From positions 14,373,860 through 14,437,859 of the forward strand of contig CM067311.1 in NCBI GenBank assembly GCA_034231615.1: DNA of 64,000 bases, given 5' to 3'. This stretch comes from Meghimatium bilineatum (Eukaryota > Mollusca > Gastropoda > Stylommatophora > Philomycidae). Within the stretch, counting starts at the first letter, position 1, and each line of letters starts with the position of its first letter. The notes under the pieces were generated by a model, which had not been told where the DNA came from, made no database searches, and saw only the letters and a program-made list of their open reading frames with translations. This document shows, piece by piece, positions 62,277 through 64,000 of the stretch. The translations under genes were made by a program, and so were the position numbers.

Positions 62277-62904
62277 GTTTGTTATGTATGCTGTATTGTA
62301 CTTGAGAATGTTGACGTAGACACTTTAGTGAATGTGTTGAGAACTGACTTGCCCAAGTGCCTGATTTTCAATGTGGAGTTTTCTTCTGTTTCAGATTTTA
62401 TTTTTCTTGAACATATTTTAGAAGATTGTTGAAAACATTGTGTTTTTCAAGTGGAAAAATATGCATATGTCAGGTAGGAACTAGTAATGATATCATATTA
62501 GATGCAATGGAAAGGATCACCTTTAAGTGTAAGCTACTATGAAATTAATTTTGTGGGATTAGACATTATCATAAATAATTAATAGATTAGATAGTAACGT
62601 AATGAATTATTAGATTATATTTTGAAAGTATCGTACATAATTAATGGATTAGATTTTGAAAGTATCGTAAATAATTAACAATTATAACATTTAACACTAA
62701 ATTACAAGGAAGCACATTTATCATATTACAAAATATCACTGAATTACTAGGAAATATAATTTGAAAGACATGAAATATGATACTGGACTAGACAGTACAG
62801 ATTAAACATGATCACCTGTTTGAATCTACCATGTTTACAAGACCGTACAAAATTTACTGCAATCTCCTGTGTTGTAATTGTAAGTGAGGCAGTTTCATAG
62901 TCAC

Positions 62905-63055
62905 AAATCTTGTACCCAAATCTCGTAAACTAGTTTGAGATTCAAGCTTGGTAGAAATCATGTGGCTCATGTTACACTGAACCTGTTACTGAGTATATAA
63001 GTGAGGTTTAAACATTCTACAATACTTGAAAAGCAATGTCCTTTACTTGATAATC
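62905..63055 (+). repeat. SINE-like repeat (family B), 3' part
   Basis: ACTTGAAAAGCAATGTCC near the end matches the other two copies. The rest is diverged. Confidence 0.4.
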
Positions 63056-63427
63056 TTCAACTATTATATATGATTTTTCCTTCCTTAATTAGAGTCTTAA
63101 TATTTGATCATGTCATTAAAACATTACAGAAATGAGATGACAAAAACATAATATAATAATTCATTCTATTTTACGACTTCATTTCAGTGTTGTTTTTGTT
63201 TCAATACTGTCCATGTGTCACCTAGAATCAACTTGGTATTTGATCACATTTGTTCCTGTATTAACTTTTCATGTACATTATGTATGAATATTATTCATTT
63301 AGAATTAGTGCAGCAAGATGGCTGATCTATACTTTCCATATGCCAGCTAGAATTAACTTGTTCTTTTCTTAAATTTGCTCTGGTTTCTAATTTTATTTTT
63401 ACATCAGATTATATGAATATTATGTAG

Positions 63428-63500
63428 TCGCAACACATTCCATTCTCCAGACTACATCCTGCTAATCTGCACGAGTTTGAGAATGAATGCACAAAAATAT
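63428..63500 (+). mobile_element. 3' fragment of the (GAA)-tailed SINE
   Basis: CATTCTCCAGACTACATCC followed by TGCTAATCTGCACGAG and TTTGAGAATGAATGC, the family 3' end without a clear tail. Confidence 0.65.
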
Positions 63501-63855
63501 CATACAATTATAATTATTGAAACACGATGGCCAATATTGCTGGAAAACACAGTGATATATCTGAAAAACTGTGACACATTTCCCTAATTTCTTTCAGTGA
63601 GTTCTTAAAGCGGCATAGAATCATAAACTCTAGGAGGTATATTTATTATCAGTGTTCTGTTCTGTAATATTCTTACTGACATGTTTTCTCTCAAGTTAAC
63701 TGTGACTAAAACAAAGGGAAACGTGTACTATTTCATTATTTCCCCTTCATGTATTCATATAAATCTATTTGCATGTACATTTACAAGTAGTTACAGTAAT
63801 ATTTCAAGTATATGTTGACCACTAGGAAACAGAAAATATATGCTGAAAATAAATA

Positions 63856-63900
63856 GGAATAGAATAGAATAGAATAGAATAGAATAGAATAGAATAGAAA
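63856..63900. repeat. AATAG pentanucleotide microsatellite
   Basis: About eight to nine units of AATAG. Confidence 0.96.
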
Positions 63901-63933
63901 ATATGTGGTGGAAGAATAGACAATAATATAGTA

Positions 63934-64000
63934 ATGGTGGGCAAAATATGGCCCACTGGTTAAATTCAATTTGCCGAACCATTTTTTGTGTGGCCTACCA
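63934..64000. mobile_element. Edge of a hAT-like repeat at the window end
   Basis: GGTGGGCAAAATATGGCCCA resembles the terminal repeat of the hAT MITE at 11442 but lacks the perfect CAGGGG start. It is cut off by the window. Confidence 0.45.

Larger units (their letters stand above)
62277..64000 (+). other. Start of the intron after MYPT exon k
   Basis: AT-rich, with a SINE-B end near 62905-63055, a SINE 3' fragment at 63428-63500, an AATAG microsatellite and the edge of a hAT-like repeat at the window end. Otherwise nothing recognisable. Confidence 0.65.

Overview
This window looks like nuclear DNA of a bilaterian invertebrate, most likely a lophotrochozoan such as a mollusc (inferred from the repeat types, not proven). 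It is AT-rich and repeat-dense. It carries one spliced host gene spread over at least 50 kb and many fragments of non-LTR retrotransposons. I see no bacterial-style operons and no rRNA or genuine tRNA genes.

Host gene. Eleven plus-strand exons (12644-12774, 23085-23203, 26829-26988, 28210-28354, 32223-32297, 34255-34319, 38078-38247, 39403-39446, 42387-42725, 58564-58758, 62152-62276) join in frame through GT/AG introns into about 522 codons. They encode the ankyrin-repeat and middle region of a myosin phosphatase targeting subunit (MYPT/PPP1R12 family). The first coding exon with the PP1-binding motif, and the 3' exons with the inhibitory phosphorylation site and C-terminal coiled coil, lie outside the window or were not found. 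The gene is open at both ends.

Mobile DNA. A 4.05-kb non-LTR retrotransposon (17756-21808, minus strand) has an uninterrupted 1283-codon ORF (endonuclease, reverse transcriptase, RNase H, Cys-His knuckle), a (GAA)n tail and an 11-bp target-site duplication. It sits inside an older LINE fragment. A 42-bp copy of its 3' end with its own 12-bp duplication lies at 26181-26222. A short-element family (about 270-bp and 160-bp forms, at least ten copies) has the same (GAA)n tail and 11-16-bp duplications, and resembles the LINE near both ends. It may be the non-autonomous partner. Also present are many C-terminal LINE relics on both strands, a decayed mariner transposase, a 302-bp hAT-type MITE with an 8-bp duplication, foldback MITEs and tRNA-like SINEs.

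Tandem repeats. At least ten minisatellites lie in the introns (31-bp at 8038-9432; 69/70-bp at 43290-44430; others). Two of them run directly into exon starts. The 30-bp array at 22816-23084 carries nine copies of the 3' splice site of the exon at 23085, and the 27-bp array at 28014-28209 places decoy acceptor-like sites before the exon at 28210.

Layout. 1-12643: upstream or first-intron DNA with a 1.12-kb near-identical direct repeat and the 31-bp array. 12644-39446: exons encoding ankyrin repeats and the start of the middle region, with the intact LINE in the first intron of the set. 39447-62276: long introns with satellites and LINE relics around the Ser/Thr-rich exons. 62277-64000: downstream intron.
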